DNA from: Halioglobus sp.
Lineage (GTDB): Bacteria > Pseudomonadota > Gammaproteobacteria > Pseudomonadales > Halieaceae
Direction of reading: 5' to 3'
DNA: 57,680 nt
Assembly: GCA_028825045.1 (NCBI GenBank)
Contig: JAPKAY010000022.1
Span: 1-57,680, forward strand
Part shown: piece after piece, positions 9,666 to 20,956 of the stretch
Position numbering within the stretch: position 1 is the first letter of the stretch
How the letters are laid out: each line of letters begins with the position of its first letter
The notes under the pieces: generated by a model
Databases searched by the model: none
What the model was told of the DNA's origin: nothing
Seen by the model: the letters and a program-made list of their open reading frames with translations, nothing else
Position numbers and translations under genes: made by a program

Positions 9666-10498
9666 TGGCCTCGGTGCAAGAACTGCTGCGCGCTGGCAAT
9701 GATCTGCCCGGCGCCAGTGCCCGACGCGATACTGAAATACTGCTTTGCCACTGTCTGGAAAAACCCAGGGCCTGGTTGTATACCTGGCCCGAGAAGGAGG
9801 TGTCGCCTGATATCGCGCAACGTTTTCAGCAGTTGTTGACGGAGCGCAGTCAGGGCACACCCGTTGCCTACCTCACGGGTCAGCGGGAATTCTGGACCTT
9901 GCAACTGGCCGTCAACAGCGCGACGCTCATTCCCCGACCCGAAACCGAGACGCTGGTGGCATGGGCCGTCGAACTAGCGCTGCCGACTGCGTCGACAATA
10001 CTGGACCTGGGTACGGGTTCTGGCGCTATTGCGCTGGCAGTGGCGAGTGAGCGTCCCGCGTGGGAGGTTACCGCAGTGGATGTGAGCGCCCCCGCGCTGA
10101 TGATAGCCCGTGACAATGCCCGAACGACCGGTCTGGAGCGGGTAATTTTTCTGCAATCGGATTGGTATGAAGCGGTTGCCGGTAGGCGTTTCAATCTATT
10201 GCTGGGCAACCCGCCTTATATTGACGCGGGCGACCCCCACCTGAACCAGGGTGATGTGCGCTTTGAGCCGCGTTCTGCGTTGGTGTCTCCCTCCGGTGGA
10301 GGTGCAGATTTGGCACGATTAGTGGTGGGTGCCCCAGCGCATTTACACGAGGGTGGTTGGCTGCTGCTTGAGCATGGATTTGAGCAGGGAGAAACCGCGC
10401 GCGAGCTGTTCCGGAATGCGGGCTTTTCCAACATTAGCACACGTCGGGATATGGCAGAGCATGAGCGCATAACAGGGGGCTGTTGGCATGCTGACTGA
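9665..10498 (+). CDS. prmC: Release factor glutamine N5-methyltransferase
   Basis: It methylates the Gln of the GGQ motif in RF1 and RF2 using S-adenosylmethionine. It has 277 residues. An N-terminal helical domain (PVAYLTGQREFW at about 62-73) binds the release factor. The Rossmann methyltransferase domain has the SAM loop LDLGTGSGAIALA and the catalytic NPPY (GNPPYIDAGD). It directly follows its substrate's gene with a 1-base overlap (TAATG) and overlaps moeB by 11 bases. Confidence 0.96.
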   Translation: MASVQELLRAGNDLPGASARRDTEILLCHCLEKPRAWLYTWPEKEVSPDIAQRFQQLLTERSQGTPVAYLTGQREFWTLQLAVNSATLIPRPETETLVAWAVELALPTASTILDLGTGSGAIALAVASERPAWEVTAVDVSAPALMIARDNARTTGLERVIFLQSDWYEAVAGRRFNLLLGNPPYIDAGDPHLNQGDVRFEPRSALVSPSGGGADLARLVVGAPAHLHEGGWLLLEHGFEQGETARELFRNAGFSNISTRRDMAEHERITGGCWHAD

Positions 10499-11243
10499 TG
10501 AGCAACTCGAGCGGTATAGTCGCCAGATTTTGCTGCATGATTTTGACGTAAAGGGTCAGGAACGCTTGCAAGCTTCCCGAGTGCTGATTGTGGGCTTGGG
10601 GGGACTGGGTTGTCCGGCAGCGCTGTATCTCGCCGCGGCCGGTGTTGGCGAATTGCTACTGGCAGACGGTGATGCGGTGGAGTTGAGTAACCTGCAACGT
10701 CAGATCGCCCACACCGGTCTCGATATAGGCGTTAACAAGGCGCGATCTGCAGCCGCTGCAATCGCCGCATTGAATCCGGAGGTAAAGTTGCGGGTCATTG
10801 CGCGAAGTTTGGCGGAAGAGGACATGCTCCCGCTGGTGTCGCAAGCCGATCTGGTGCTGGACGCCACTGATAATTATCCCGTGCGTTTCGCCCTCAATCG
10901 GACCTGCGTGGCAGCGGGTGTGCCTATGGTGTCAGCGGCCGCCGTGCGCAGCGAGGGACAATTGGCGGTCTTTGATCCACAGCGTGGGGGTGGCTGTTAT
11001 CGCTGTTTGTACAGTGAGGGAGGTAGCGAAACCGCGCTTAGTTGCAGTGAAAGCGGTGTGCTGGCTCCCCTGGTCGGTGTGATTGGCTCGCTACAGGCCA
11101 TGGAGGCGCTAAAAATGCTCTCGGGCTTTGGTGAACCCTTGCGCGGCGCATTGTTGGTAATGGATTTGCGCACCCTGGAGATTCGCAAGTTGGCGTTGGA
11201 GGCGCGGCAGGACTGCCCGGTGTGTGCTCACCTGCGCACTTAA
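10488..11243 (+). CDS. moeB: ThiF/MoeB-family sulfur-carrier adenylyltransferase
   Basis: An E1-like enzyme that adenylates the C-terminal glycine of a small sulfur-carrier protein (MoaD for molybdopterin; ThiS in the ThiF version). It has 251 residues. The ATP-binding loop is VGLGGLGCPAALYLAAAG (about 35-52), followed by a DGDAVELSNLQRQ segment. Two zinc CxxC pairs are visible, CYRC and CPVC. MoeB is the usual call for the gene after prmC, but ThiF use cannot be excluded, and no other molybdopterin gene is in the window. The start lies inside the 3' end of prmC. Confidence 0.88.
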   Translation: MLTDEQLERYSRQILLHDFDVKGQERLQASRVLIVGLGGLGCPAALYLAAAGVGELLLADGDAVELSNLQRQIAHTGLDIGVNKARSAAAAIAALNPEVKLRVIARSLAEEDMLPLVSQADLVLDATDNYPVRFALNRTCVAAGVPMVSAAAVRSEGQLAVFDPQRGGGCYRCLYSEGGSETALSCSESGVLAPLVGVIGSLQAMEALKMLSGFGEPLRGALLVMDLRTLEIRKLALEARQDCPVCAHLRT

Positions 11244-11427
11244 TGGCGTTTTCGGCCTTGTTTGCGGAGCGTGGCTGCCCCCTGATTCCCCTAGTCAGGT
11301 ATTCTGGGATGATTGATTCAAGCTACTCGGGTCGAAGCGGGATATAGTTGTCAAAAAGCGGCATCATAGCGAAACCTTTGCCCGCAAAGCACTGTCAGAC
11401 ATCAATAACATTAACGAGAGAGTCCCT

Positions 11428-12018
11428 ATGAATGCACTAGCGCGGTGGTATAACAACCTACACAACGCCATATTTACCCGGGTGAACTACTTTGACGGTT
11501 TGGGGCCTCTGGCACTGCGTCTGTATCTGGTGCCAATATTCTGGATGGCCGGTATGCAGAAAATAGCCGGTATGGAATCTACTATCGAATGGTTTGGCAA
11601 CCCCGACTGGGGCCTGGGGCTTCCCTTCCCTTCCGTAATGGCGCACCTTGCAGCGTATACCGAGGCCATCGGGGCACTGCTTTTATTGCTGGGATTGGCC
11701 ACGCGGTGGATATCCATTCCGCTGATGATCACCATGCTGGTGGCCATATTTTCGGTTCATTCGGACAACGGATGGGAAGCCATCGCTGATTCTGGCGCAG
11801 AAGATATCGCCGTTCGCCTGGGTGCTGCCAAGGAGATTCTGCAGGAGCACGGGAATTATTCGTGGCTGAAAGAAAAGGGCAATTTCGTGATTCTCAATAA
11901 TGGCATTGAATTTGGTGTGACCTACCTCATCATGCTGCTGACGCTGCTGTTCACAGGGGGTGGCCGATTCACCAGCGTGGATTACTTCCTATCGAGGTTG
12001 TGGCCCGCGAAGACCTGA
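11428..12018 (+). CDS. DoxX-family integral membrane protein
   Basis: A 196-residue protein with four probable membrane segments, around LALRLYLVPIFWMAGMQK, LAAYTEAIGALLLLLGLA, ISIPLMITMLVAIFSVH and GVTYLIMLLTLLFTGG, as in the DoxX/SURF4-like family. DoxX relatives are quinone-linked or of unknown function, so no reaction is assigned. A polar stretch of about 40 residues between the third and fourth segments is longer than in the shortest family members. GAGAGA lies before the ATG. It stands alone between moeB and rhlB with its own 184-bp upstream gap, so it is probably its own unit. Confidence 0.75.
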   Translation: MNALARWYNNLHNAIFTRVNYFDGLGPLALRLYLVPIFWMAGMQKIAGMESTIEWFGNPDWGLGLPFPSVMAHLAAYTEAIGALLLLLGLATRWISIPLMITMLVAIFSVHSDNGWEAIADSGAEDIAVRLGAAKEILQEHGNYSWLKEKGNFVILNNGIEFGVTYLIMLLTLLFTGGGRFTSVDYFLSRLWPAKT

Positions 12019-12113
12019 TCGCGCCCAGATTCGCTCATTCTCAATAGCCCACCTTTTCCGCATCGAAAATGGTAGACTAGCGCGTTTTTTGGACAGTCAC
12101 AGGGTAAATTGAG

Positions 12114-13511
12114 TTGATCAAGAGTTTTGTAAACCGTATCTCGGGAAAGGGCGATAGGGTCAGCAGCCACAGCAAGGCAAGCGCTGGCCAACGTCAGGAA
12201 TCTTCACATTCAGTCGCCGCGTCTGAAAAAAAACGTGACGACGAAGTAGCGCAGCCAGGCGCCAAGAAAAATAACGGAAGTCGTTCTCGAAGCCGAAATC
12301 GCAAAGAGGTGGCACCCTGGTCGGTGGCAGATTTTGCCGTTGATCCCAAGGAGGGCGAGACTCGCTTTCACGACCTCGGATTGCGCGATGAGATAATGCA
12401 GGGTATCGCCGATCTGGGCTTTAAATATTGCTCGCCGATTCAGGCCGGTATTCTGCCCCAAACCCTTCAGGGCCACGATGCCATCGGCAAGGCCCAGACC
12501 GGCACCGGGAAAACAGCTGCCTTTTTAATCACTATTTTCAATGATCAGTTGTGTCATCCGCCGGAGAGTGAGCGCTTCGCCGGTGAGCCGCGCGCGCTCG
12601 TCATCGCACCTACCCGCGAGTTAGTAATGCAGATCGCTGCAGATGCTGAGGAACTGGCGCAGCATACGGGGTTGAAGGTAGCGACATTGATAGGCGGTAT
12701 GGATTACCAGAAGCAGCTGAACCGACTGAGTAATCATGTGGTGGATTTGGTCGTGGCGACACCAGGCCGTTTACTCGATTTTATGGGGCGACGTGATCTG
12801 TATCTCGATCACGTGGAAGTATTGGTACTGGATGAAGCGGATCGTATGTTAGATATGGGTTTTATCCCTCAGGTAAAGCGTATTGTGCGCGCTACACCCG
12901 CTAAAGAAAATCGGCAGACGCTTTTATTCTCCGCCACGTTTACTCAGGACATTATCAATCTTTCGCAACAGTGGACTTTTGAACCGATTACGGTGGATAT
13001 AGAGCCTGAGAATGTTGCGACCGATTCCGTGGATCAGAAGGTCTATTTGGTCAGTAGCCAGCAGCGCTACAAAGTGCTCAACAATTTGCTCCGCAGCGAA
13101 GGCTGTACCAGCGTGATTGTGTTCGCCAACCGGCGCGATCAGGTGCGGCGCCTGCACGAGCGGCTGCGCAAATCTGGCGTTTCAGCTGGTATTCTTTCCG
13201 GCGAAATTCCCCAGGCAAAACGGACCCGTACATTGGAGCAGTTCAAGCAGGGTGAGATAAAAGTGCTGGTGGCTACGGATGTCGCGGGCCGCGGTATTCA
13301 TGTGAGTGGCGTTAGCCACGTCGTCAATTACAACCTCCCCGAAGACCCCGAGGACTACGTGCACCGCATTGGCCGCACAGGGCGTGCCGGCGCTACCGGT
13401 ACCTCAATCAGCTTTGCCAGCGAGGACGATGCCTTTTTGTTGCCGGATCTGGAGATTCTGTTGGGAGCCAAGTTGGAATGCACACATCCGCCGCAGGAGC
13501 TATTGGTTTAG
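12114..13511 (+). CDS. rhlB: DEAD-box RNA helicase, RhlB-type
   Basis: A 465-residue ATP-dependent RNA helicase. Ordered motifs are the Q motif near [11 protein letters not shown], motif [18 protein letters not shown], the DEAD box [16 protein letters not shown] in LLFSATF, and [10 protein letters not shown]. An N-terminal extension of about 70 residues, rich in Ser, Lys and Arg, makes it longer than E. coli RhlB (421). The start is a TTG with AGGG nine bases ahead. RhlB usually works in the RNA degradosome with RNase E; no partner gene is nearby. Its 3' end overlaps that of the convergent cysZ by 12 bases. Confidence 0.9.
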   Translation: MIKSFVNRISGKGDRVSSHSKASAGQRQESSHSVAASEKKRDDEVAQPGAKKNNGSRSRSRNRKEVAPWSVADFAVDPKEGETRFHDLGLRDEIMQGIADLGFKYCSPIQAGILPQTLQGHDAIGKAQTGTGKTAAFLITIFNDQLCHPPESERFAGEPRALVIAPTRELVMQIAADAEELAQHTGLKVATLIGGMDYQKQLNRLSNHVVDLVVATPGRLLDFMGRRDLYLDHVEVLVLDEADRMLDMGFIPQVKRIVRATPAKENRQTLLFSATFTQDIINLSQQWTFEPITVDIEPENVATDSVDQKVYLVSSQQRYKVLNNLLRSEGCTSVIVFANRRDQVRRLHERLRKSGVSAGILSGEIPQAKRTRTLEQFKQGEIKVLVATDVAGRGIHVSGVSHVVNYNLPEDPEDYVHRIGRTGRAGATGTSISFASEDDAFLLPDLEILLGAKLECTHPPQELLV

Positions 13512-14222
13512 CTCCTCGCACCATAACAAGGTAGCTCCCACTACCGCAGCTGGCACCACGATAAAGTTGATCACCGGAATACTGGCACACAGCGCCACCA
13601 GGCCGCCAAACCCCATGCTGCTCAATCGTCGTCGCCTCACTGCTTCCTTTACATCTGAAAAACTCAGTTGGTGGTTGTCCATCGGATAATCCACGAACTG
13701 GATGCTCATCATCCAGGCGGCTAGTACAAGCCAGGCGATAGCACCCACCCCCGGGATAAAGGACAGCAGCACTGCAAAAAGTGCCATCGGAATGTAATAA
13801 ACCAGCTTTGCCAATTCGCGCAGGATACTTTTCGGTATTGCCAGAACAGCTGCACCGAACCCTTCGAGTGAGTCCACCGGGCCGCCTGTAATAAGTTCTT
13901 CCGCCTTTTCTGCGAGCAGGGCGTTAAATGGGGAGGCGATTATTAGTGCAATGGTTGTAAACAGGAAGCCGGTGGCCAGGCTGACGGTAATAACGATCAG
14001 CGGCCAGAGTATCCAGCGGATAAAGTTCAGCCAGCTTGGAATTCGAGACAGCATAGAGTCCATTGCATCACTGATGTAACTAAACCCCACAGTGATCAGG
14101 GACCCGAAAATCAGGATGTTAACCAGCAGAGGAATGAGTACGAACAGGCGTAGCGAGGGGTGGTTGAGCATTCGCGCGCCCCTGGTCAGGTAACTGGCCC
14201 CACGCGCAACATTACCCTTCAT
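13500..14222 (-). CDS. cysZ: CysZ-type sulfate uptake membrane protein
   Basis: It takes up sulfate for cysteine synthesis in the inner membrane. The ATG at 14222 gives 240 residues and has GGAG nine bases upstream; a start at 14249 would add nine residues. Hydrophobic segments lie around [51 protein letters not shown] and a C-terminal [14 protein letters not shown]. The family segment [13 protein letters not shown] near residue 180 supports CysZ rather than a generic membrane protein. It overlaps the upstream cysteine-rich gene by 11 bases, so the two are coupled. No cys operon is adjacent. Confidence 0.88.
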   Translation of the reverse strand: MKGNVARGASYLTRGARMLNHPSLRLFVLIPLLVNILIFGSLITVGFSYISDAMDSMLSRIPSWLNFIRWILWPLIVITVSLATGFLFTTIALIIASPFNALLAEKAEELITGGPVDSLEGFGAAVLAIPKSILRELAKLVYYIPMALFAVLLSFIPGVGAIAWLVLAAWMMSIQFVDYPMDNHQLSFSDVKEAVRRRRLSSMGFGGLVALCASIPVINFIVVPAAVVGATLLWCEELNQ

Positions 14223-14424
14223 CTTCCGTGTCTCCGGTAGGTCGGCCACAGGTCGGACAGATACAGCGCTCGGTTGCGAACTCAGCCGCTTTTTCGCGGG
14301 CCGCAGGACTGATGGTCACTTCCTGGCACCAGCAGCTCTGGGGTGGTTGGCCTGCCGCAATCGCACACTGGTTGCTGCCCCCACACAGTGGGCAGGTTGA
14401 CGCTGCTTGCTCTGATTCTGTCAT
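14212..14424 (-). CDS. Small cysteine-rich (CWC-type) protein
   Basis: A 70-residue protein from the ATG at 14424; the open frame runs further upstream but crosses the promoter of the divergent smr gene. It has eight cysteines, in the patterns CPLCGGSNQC, CWCQEV and CICPTCG. These resemble a small metal-binding fold and match proteins annotated as cysteine-rich CWC family. The function is unknown; zinc binding is inferred from the Cys pairs. Its stop lies inside the cysZ start, so both are translated from one message, which makes a link to sulfur or cysteine status thinkable but unproven. Confidence 0.75.
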   Translation of the reverse strand: MTESEQAASTCPLCGGSNQCAIAAGQPPQSCWCQEVTISPAAREKAAEFATERCICPTCGRPTGDTEDEG

Positions 14425-14430
14425 TGCTAT

Positions 14431-14460
14431 GTCACATCCGCGTGTCCCAAGCGCTATAAT
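14431..14460 (+). promoter_or_regulatory. Probable sigma-70 promoter for smr gene
   Basis: A perfect -10 box TATAAT (14455-14460) sits 29 bases before the smr ATG, with GTCACA (14431-14436, four of six consensus bases) 18 bp upstream. It is in the short divergent gap between the cysteine-rich gene and smr. Based on consensus only. Confidence 0.55.
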
Positions 14461-14488
14461 ACACCCAGTGTAAGCATGGTGGGTAAAA

Positions 14489-15106
14489 ATGAACGGCGAC
14501 GGCGACGACACAGTTTTTTCAGATGCAATGTTGGATGTTGTGCCGCTAAAGCACGCGCCCAAGGGGGCGCTTGGCAGCAACAAAACGTCAGTAAAAGACT
14601 CCTCTTTGGCGCACCGGCGGCATGCGGCGACTCAATTACCCGAGATCGACCGCAATCAACTGACGGATACCGCAATCGCGCCATTGGATGCTTGGTATGT
14701 TCTGTCCTTCAAACGACCCGGTGTGCAAAACGGCGTATTCCGTAAGCTCAAACAGGGTCGCTATGAGGCTGAGTCGAGGCTGGACCTGCACCGTATGACG
14801 GCAGAGATTGCCCGCCGAGCGATTTTCGAATTTGTCGAGGAATGCTATCAGTTCGGGCTGCGCAGCGTGCTCATCATTCATGGCAAAGGGCAGGGCCGCG
14901 AGGATGCGCAGCGTAGTTCGATATTGAAAGGGTGTGTTGATCGATGGCTGCGGGAGCTGGAAATTGTGCAGGCATTTCACGGCGCTCAGCCCAGGCATGG
15001 CGGCACTGGGGCGGTGTATGTATTGTTGCGCAAGAGTGAAGAAAAGAAGCGCGAGAATCGAGAGAAGTTTTCCAAGGGGCGTGTTTCCACCGAATTGGAA
15101 GAGTAG
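14489..15106 (+). CDS. Smr-domain protein (SmrA-like)
   Basis: A 205-residue protein. After a polar N-terminal region (about 1-95), residues 96-190 form an Smr domain: LDLHRMTAEIARRAIFEFV carries the family LDLHG-like motif (here LDLHR), SVLIIHGKG is the HGxG motif, and VQAFHGAQPRHGGTGAVYVLL is the closing segment. Small Smr proteins are DNA or RNA endonucleases, or translation-quality factors. The substrate here is unknown. A charged tail follows (EEKKRENREKF). It is transcribed alone, convergent with the PA4642-type gene. Confidence 0.85.
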   Translation: MNGDGDDTVFSDAMLDVVPLKHAPKGALGSNKTSVKDSSLAHRRHAATQLPEIDRNQLTDTAIAPLDAWYVLSFKRPGVQNGVFRKLKQGRYEAESRLDLHRMTAEIARRAIFEFVEECYQFGLRSVLIIHGKGQGREDAQRSSILKGCVDRWLRELEIVQAFHGAQPRHGGTGAVYVLLRKSEEKKRENREKFSKGRVSTELEE

Positions 15107-15196
15107 TGATTAGCTTTTGTTCACGCAGTGCATTCCCACCCTGAACATCGACCGACTCTTGCTTCGCTAGGAACCTCTAACAACGATCAGAGCTAA

Positions 15197-15487
15197 CTAC
15201 GCCGCCCCAGCCCCCTTTAAGGTAGCAGCGTATGCAATTCCATGCCGATGCGTATTAATAATCTCCAATACGGTGCGCCCATCCTTGCCGATAGCATTCA
15301 GGTCTCGCCCGTCTGTACAAAAAAAGCCGATAAACATCTCGAAATCTGAGGCCTTCATACTCTGGTAGGCTTTCAATAGCATGTGAAAATCATCTGCCGA
15401 ACCATCGTGCGAGCGTACGTTCAGGAAGCTCTTGATATGGTCTTCCGTCCAGACCTCGTCGATCACCTTTTCCTTATCTTTGCGCAT
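15197..15487 (-). CDS. PA4642-family hypothetical protein
   Basis: A 96-residue soluble protein without signal, membrane segment or known catalytic motif. The opening MRKDKEKVIDEVW, the central FHMLLKAYQSM and the segment GRDLNAIGKDGRTVLEII match what I recall of the small conserved PA4642-type family of Pseudomonas relatives. The function is unknown. It lies 13 bases downstream of gatB on the same strand and is probably read from the gatCAB transcript. Confidence 0.75.
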   Translation of the reverse strand: MRKDKEKVIDEVWTEDHIKSFLNVRSHDGSADDFHMLLKAYQSMKASDFEMFIGFFCTDGRDLNAIGKDGRTVLEIINTHRHGIAYAATLKGAGAA

Positions 15488-15500
15488 GCTACTGTTTCCT

Positions 15501-16943
15501 CTATACCAGCTTCTTGACCAGCAATTCGTTAACGATTTTGGGGTTCGCCTGGCCTTTTGATAATTTCATTACTTGACCTACAAAGAAGCCCACCAGTTTT
15601 TTACGTTTGGCCTCGTCCGCCTCCAGGTATTGTTGTACCTGGCCGGCATTGGCGCCCAGAACTTCATCCACGATAGTCTCCAGTGCGCCAGTGTCACTGA
15701 CCTGTTGCAAGCCTTTGGCCGCTATAATCTCATCGGCACTGCCCTCGCCCTGCCACATAGCTTCAAACACCTGCTTGGCGATCTTCCCGGAAATACTGTT
15801 GTCCAGAATACGAGTGATTAGGCCGGCAAGATCTATTGCAGACACAGGGCAATTTTCGATGACTGTTTCAGCCCGGTTAAGTTGTCCCAATAGCTCTACC
15901 TGCACCCAGTTGGCCGCTATTTTTGCATCCCCACATCCCGTTGCTACCGACTCAAAATAATCTGCCAGTGGACGGCTGTCCGAAAGCACATTGGCATCGT
16001 ATTTGCTCAATCCGTAGTGCGCGGAAAAACGGTCACGTTTTTCCCTTGGCAGTTCAGGTAGGGAGTCGCTAATGGCCTCAATGTAGGCATCATCTATAAC
16101 GACCGGCAGCAGGTCGGGCTCCGGGAAGTAGCGGTAGTCGTTGGCCACTTCCTTACTGCGCATGGAGCGCGTTTCGTCTCGATCTGAATCGTATAAGCGT
16201 GTTTCCTGCACTATCTTTCCGCCGCTTTCGAGGATGTCCGCCTGACGTTCAAACTCATGGTGAATGGCTTTCTCTACGAAACGGAATGAGTTGACGTTTT
16301 TTATTTCCGCCCGCGTCCCCAGCGTTTGCGAACCCTCCGGACGCAGGGAGATATTGACGTCGCAGCGCATCGAGCCCTCGGCCATATTGCCATCTGAGAT
16401 GCCAAGATAGGTCACAAGACGATGCAGCGCCTTGAGATACGCCACCGCTTCGGCTGCGTTGCGAATGTCCGGGTCCGATACGATTTCCAGCAGAGGGGTG
16501 CCGGCCCGATTCAAGTCGATCCCGGACTGGCCATGAAAATCCTCATGCAGGGATTTACCCGCATCTTCCTCCAGGTGCGCTCGGGTGATGCCGATGTCGC
16601 GAGTGCTGCCATCTTCCATCAAAACCTCGAAGCTGCCGCGGCCTACGATGGGCGCCTCGAACTGGCTGATCTGATAGCCTTTGGGAAGGTCAGGGTAGAA
16701 GTAATTTTTGCGGTCAAACACCGAGCGCTTATTGACGTTTGCACCAATACCCACGCCGAACTTGACCGCATGACAAACGGCCTGTTCATTGAGCACCGGG
16801 AGCATACCAGGCATGGCCAGATCCACCGCATTGGCCTGCGTATTGGGCGCCGCGCCAAAGGTGGTGGGCGAGCCGGAAAATATTTTAGACTGGGTGGCTA
16901 GTTGCAGGTGCACTTCCAGGCCGATTACACACTCCCACTGCAT
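15501..16943 (-). CDS. gatB: Asp/Glu-tRNA amidotransferase subunit B
   Basis: Subunit B of GatCAB, which binds mischarged Asp-tRNA(Asn) or Glu-tRNA(Gln) and activates the acyl group. It has 480 residues, the normal length. Visible segments are [15 protein letters not shown] at the N terminus, [19 protein letters not shown], and the GatB signature around [13 protein letters not shown]. The C-terminal YqeY-like helical tail binds tRNA. It follows gatA with a 1-base TAATG overlap. Its presence means the cell makes Asn-tRNA and/or Gln-tRNA by transamidation. Confidence 0.97.
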   Translation of the reverse strand: MQWECVIGLEVHLQLATQSKIFSGSPTTFGAAPNTQANAVDLAMPGMLPVLNEQAVCHAVKFGVGIGANVNKRSVFDRKNYFYPDLPKGYQISQFEAPIVGRGSFEVLMEDGSTRDIGITRAHLEEDAGKSLHEDFHGQSGIDLNRAGTPLLEIVSDPDIRNAAEAVAYLKALHRLVTYLGISDGNMAEGSMRCDVNISLRPEGSQTLGTRAEIKNVNSFRFVEKAIHHEFERQADILESGGKIVQETRLYDSDRDETRSMRSKEVANDYRYFPEPDLLPVVIDDAYIEAISDSLPELPREKRDRFSAHYGLSKYDANVLSDSRPLADYFESVATGCGDAKIAANWVQVELLGQLNRAETVIENCPVSAIDLAGLITRILDNSISGKIAKQVFEAMWQGEGSADEIIAAKGLQQVSDTGALETIVDEVLGANAGQVQQYLEADEAKRKKLVGFFVGQVMKLSKGQANPKIVNELLVKKLV

Positions 16944-18409
16944 TAGTGTTGCTCTCCCGTTGCAAAATCAGGCGATCGCAGATGCCAGTCAGTCGCCTGC
17001 TGGAAGCGATGGGCCACATTTAATAATTGGGCTTCATGAAAGTGGCGGCCGATTAGTTGTAGTCCCACTGGTTTGTCCTCAACAAAACCGGCCGGAACGG
17101 AAATGCCCGGCAGGCCCGCGAGATTCACCGCCAGTGTGTACACGTCCTCCAAATACATGGCAATTGGGTCATTGCTCTTTGTTCCCAGCGCAAATGCCGG
17201 GCCGGGTGTCGTCGGACCGGCGATGATATCTACGCTGTCAAAGCAGTTCATGAAGTCTTGCTTAATCAGGCGTCGAACTTGCTGAGCTTTTTTGTAGTAG
17301 GCGTCGTAGTAGCCAGCCGACAGGGCGTAGGTGCCCACCAGAATACGTCGTTTTACCTCTTCACCAAAGCCCTCTCCACGGGTCCGGGTGTAAAGATCGT
17401 GCAAGTCGACCGGGTCGTCGCAGCGGTAGCCATAGCGCACACCATCGAACCGAGACAGGTTGGTTGAGGCTTCTGCCGGGGCAATGATGTAATAGGTGGG
17501 CACTGTCAGCGCGCTGTGGGGTAGAGAGACATCGACCAGAATTGCACCCTGGGATTCAAGTTCCTGCAAGGCATAGTCAACGCACTGCCTGGTAGCCGCG
17601 TCCAGCCCGTCGCTGAAATACTCCCGGGGCAGGCCGATGCGCAGACCGTCGAGATCATCACCCAGTCTGCTTGAGTAATCTTCGGTCGCGGCGTTCGATG
17701 AGGTGGAGTCTCGCGGGTCGTGTCCGGCCATGGTGTTGAGAAGCAGGGCGCAATCTTCAGCACTGTGCGCCATGGGGCCCGCCTGATCCAGACTGGAGGC
17801 AAAGGCAACGATTCCGAGGCGGGAGACACGGCCATAAGTAGGCTTCAGTCCGGTGATGCCACAAAAAGCGGCGGGCTGGCGAATTGAACCCCCGGTGTCA
17901 GTGCCAGTGGCGGCGGGCGCTAACCATCCTGCCACAGCCGCAGCAGAGCCGCCGGAGGAGCCCCCGGGTACCAGTTCGGTATTCCAGGGATTGCGGGCTG
18001 GGCCATAAAAACTGCTCTCGTTGGAGGAGCCCATGGCGAACTCGTCCATATTGGTCTTGCCTAGAACAACGGCCCCGTCCGCTTTGAAGCGCTGGATGAC
18101 GGTGGCATCGTAGGGAGGCACGAAATTGTCCAGCATGCGAGAGCCGCAGCTGGTGCGCATACCATCTGTGCAAAATATATCCTTGTGCGCGATGGGCACC
18201 CCTGTCAGCGGGGGGGCATCCCCGGCAGCCAGACGTTTATCAGCTGCCTCGGCAGCGGCGATTGCTGCCGCTTCATCAACGCTGATATAGCTGTTGTAGT
18301 GGACATCCATGGCCGCTATTCGGTCGAGATAACTACGGGTTACCTCCACGCTTGAATATTGGCGTTCTCGAAGCCCTTTTACCAGTTGGGCAACTGATGA
18401 GTTGTTCAT
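16943..18409 (-). CDS. gatA: Asp/Glu-tRNA amidotransferase subunit A
   Basis: The amidase subunit, which frees ammonia from glutamine for the transamidation on GatB. It has 488 residues. The amidase-signature catalytic triad can be followed: Lys in [12 protein letters not shown], the first Ser in [14 protein letters not shown], and the nucleophile Ser in [14 protein letters not shown]. It is preceded by gatC by about 30 bases and overlaps gatB, so the order is gatC-gatA-gatB on the minus strand. Confidence 0.97.
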   Translation of the reverse strand: MNNSSVAQLVKGLRERQYSSVEVTRSYLDRIAAMDVHYNSYISVDEAAAIAAAEAADKRLAAGDAPPLTGVPIAHKDIFCTDGMRTSCGSRMLDNFVPPYDATVIQRFKADGAVVLGKTNMDEFAMGSSNESSFYGPARNPWNTELVPGGSSGGSAAAVAGWLAPAATGTDTGGSIRQPAAFCGITGLKPTYGRVSRLGIVAFASSLDQAGPMAHSAEDCALLLNTMAGHDPRDSTSSNAATEDYSSRLGDDLDGLRIGLPREYFSDGLDAATRQCVDYALQELESQGAILVDVSLPHSALTVPTYYIIAPAEASTNLSRFDGVRYGYRCDDPVDLHDLYTRTRGEGFGEEVKRRILVGTYALSAGYYDAYYKKAQQVRRLIKQDFMNCFDSVDIIAGPTTPGPAFALGTKSNDPIAMYLEDVYTLAVNLAGLPGISVPAGFVEDKPVGLQLIGRHFHEAQLLNVAHRFQQATDWHLRSPDFATGEQH

Positions 18410-18439
18410 TGTAACAATCCTGATGTGACGGCAGACAGC

Positions 18440-18727
18440 CTATTCGATAACTTTGGGAACCAGATACAGGCCATTTTCCACGCTGGGAGCGATGGCTTGA
18501 AAGGCGTCGCGCCGGTTGCTCTCGGTCACTTTATCCGGGCGCAGGTGTTGGGTTGCGTCCAGCGGGTTAGCCATTGGCTCGATGTCGCGTGTATCCACGG
18601 CCTGCAATGCATCCACCATCTGTAATATTTCGGTGATGCGTGAGGTGACCTGGCCAATTTCTGAGTCGCTTATGCGGATGCGAGCCAGTTCCGCAATTTT
18701 TTCAATTTCGTTTTGCTCAATTTTCAT
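18440..18727 (-). CDS. gatC: Asp/Glu-tRNA amidotransferase subunit C
   Basis: A 95-residue stabilising subunit that wraps the GatA-GatB interface. The N-terminal [14 protein letters not shown] and the Pro-containing [16 protein letters not shown] segment are typical. It is first in the gatCAB operon and divergent from mreB; the shared 225-bp gap should hold both promoters, but I see no convincing consensus pair in it. Confidence 0.95.
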   Translation of the reverse strand: MKIEQNEIEKIAELARIRISDSEIGQVTSRITEILQMVDALQAVDTRDIEPMANPLDATQHLRPDKVTESNRRDAFQAIAPSVENGLYLVPKVIE

Positions 18728-18943
18728 GATAATAAAACCGCGGAAAGCCGCCTCAAGCGGGCAGGGGGCGTAAACTTATCACATTTGCGCCTTGCCCAAA
18801 ATCCCCACGGTTGATACAGTTGTACAAATAACCTGACTGCCTCATAAGACAGTTTTCGCATCGCTTGTTTGGCCGCAAAGGCCGCCGGGTGGCGAATCAA
18901 AAAGAGCGCCAACGCGGGGTTCCCCGTTGCATCCAAAGGGTAG

Positions 18944-19990
<1,047 letters not shown>

Positions 19991-20116
19991 CATTCAGCGT
20001 GAAATTTTCGCTGTGTGGCCTTCCGTTGAGCCTGTCCCACGCTGTTTTTCTCGTCGCGAGTAGGACGGGGATGTGTGCCGATCAGGGCTGACTGAAGAGC
20101 TGACTGAGGAGCTGTC

Positions 20117-20953
20117 ATCAAGCCGTTATTTGTCAAAAAGTCCTCCCTGGGATTACGCGTATTACTGGCTACGGTCGTAATAGCCGGCCTTATTGCGGCA
20201 GACCTCCATTTCAATAGTCTCCAATCTCCTCGCGCAGTGTTGGATACCCTCTACTCGCCGTTGTATTGGGCCGCTGATTTGCCGACACGCATGGGCCAGT
20301 GGACCGAGACCCATATCCAATCCAGGGCCCAACTGCTAGAAGAGAATGAACGCCTGCGGAGGGAGAACCTTTTACAACGAGGGCGCTCACACCAGATGGC
20401 CTCCTTGCAAGCCGAAAATGTACGACTGCGTGCTTTGCTGAATTCGACGGCCCTGTTGCGTGACGATGTATTAGTCGCTGAACTTATTGGTGTCTCGCCC
20501 GACCCGGAACGCCATCAGCTGGTATTGAACAAGGGGCAAGGCGATGGTGTTTTTGTGGGTCAACCTCTGATCGATGCCGAAGGCCTTATGGGGCAGGTGG
20601 TGGAGGTAGGCAGTCTCAACTCACGCGCGCTATTAATTACCGACGCAACGCATTCAGTGCCTATACAGGTGAACCGCAATGGTGTGCGCGCGATCGCGGA
20701 AGGCACGGGAGCACTTGGTTCACTGGATATCAAGCACGTGTCGGCCACCACTGATATTCAGGTGGGTGATTTATTGGTGACTTCCGGGCTGGGGGGACTC
20801 TTCCCCGCGGGGTACCCGGTAGCCGTGGTGAAGGAAGTTGAGCGCGATCCGGGCGAGACTTTTGCTCGTGTAATTGCTGTTCCCAGTGCGGCACTGGATC
20901 GCACACGGCATGTTTTGTTGGTGTTCACGCCCCACGAAACTCAGGACAATTGA
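20117..20953 (+). CDS. mreC: Rod shape-determining protein MreC, apparent ATC start
   Basis: A bitopic inner-membrane scaffold of the rod complex. Conventional starts (first GTG at 20237) give 238 residues without a membrane anchor. Reading the frame back to the stop at 20105 gives an N terminus KPLFVKKSSLGLRV followed by a membrane segment (LLATVVIAGLIAADLHF), matching the MreC N terminus of E. coli (MKPIFSRGPS). The codon where Met belongs is ATC at 20117, and AGGAG lies at 20107-20111, five bases ahead. I infer initiation at ATC, giving 278 residues. A coiled coil (about 60-100) and the beta-domain follow. A CTG at 20147 or a sequence error are alternatives. Confidence 0.85.
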   Translation: MKPLFVKKSSLGLRVLLATVVIAGLIAADLHFNSLQSPRAVLDTLYSPLYWAADLPTRMGQWTETHIQSRAQLLEENERLRRENLLQRGRSHQMASLQAENVRLRALLNSTALLRDDVLVAELIGVSPDPERHQLVLNKGQGDGVFVGQPLIDAEGLMGQVVEVGSLNSRALLITDATHSVPIQVNRNGVRAIAEGTGALGSLDIKHVSATTDIQVGDLLVTSGLGGLFPAGYPVAVVKEVERDPGETFARVIAVPSAALDRTRHVLLVFTPHETQDN

Positions 20954-20956
20954 TCC

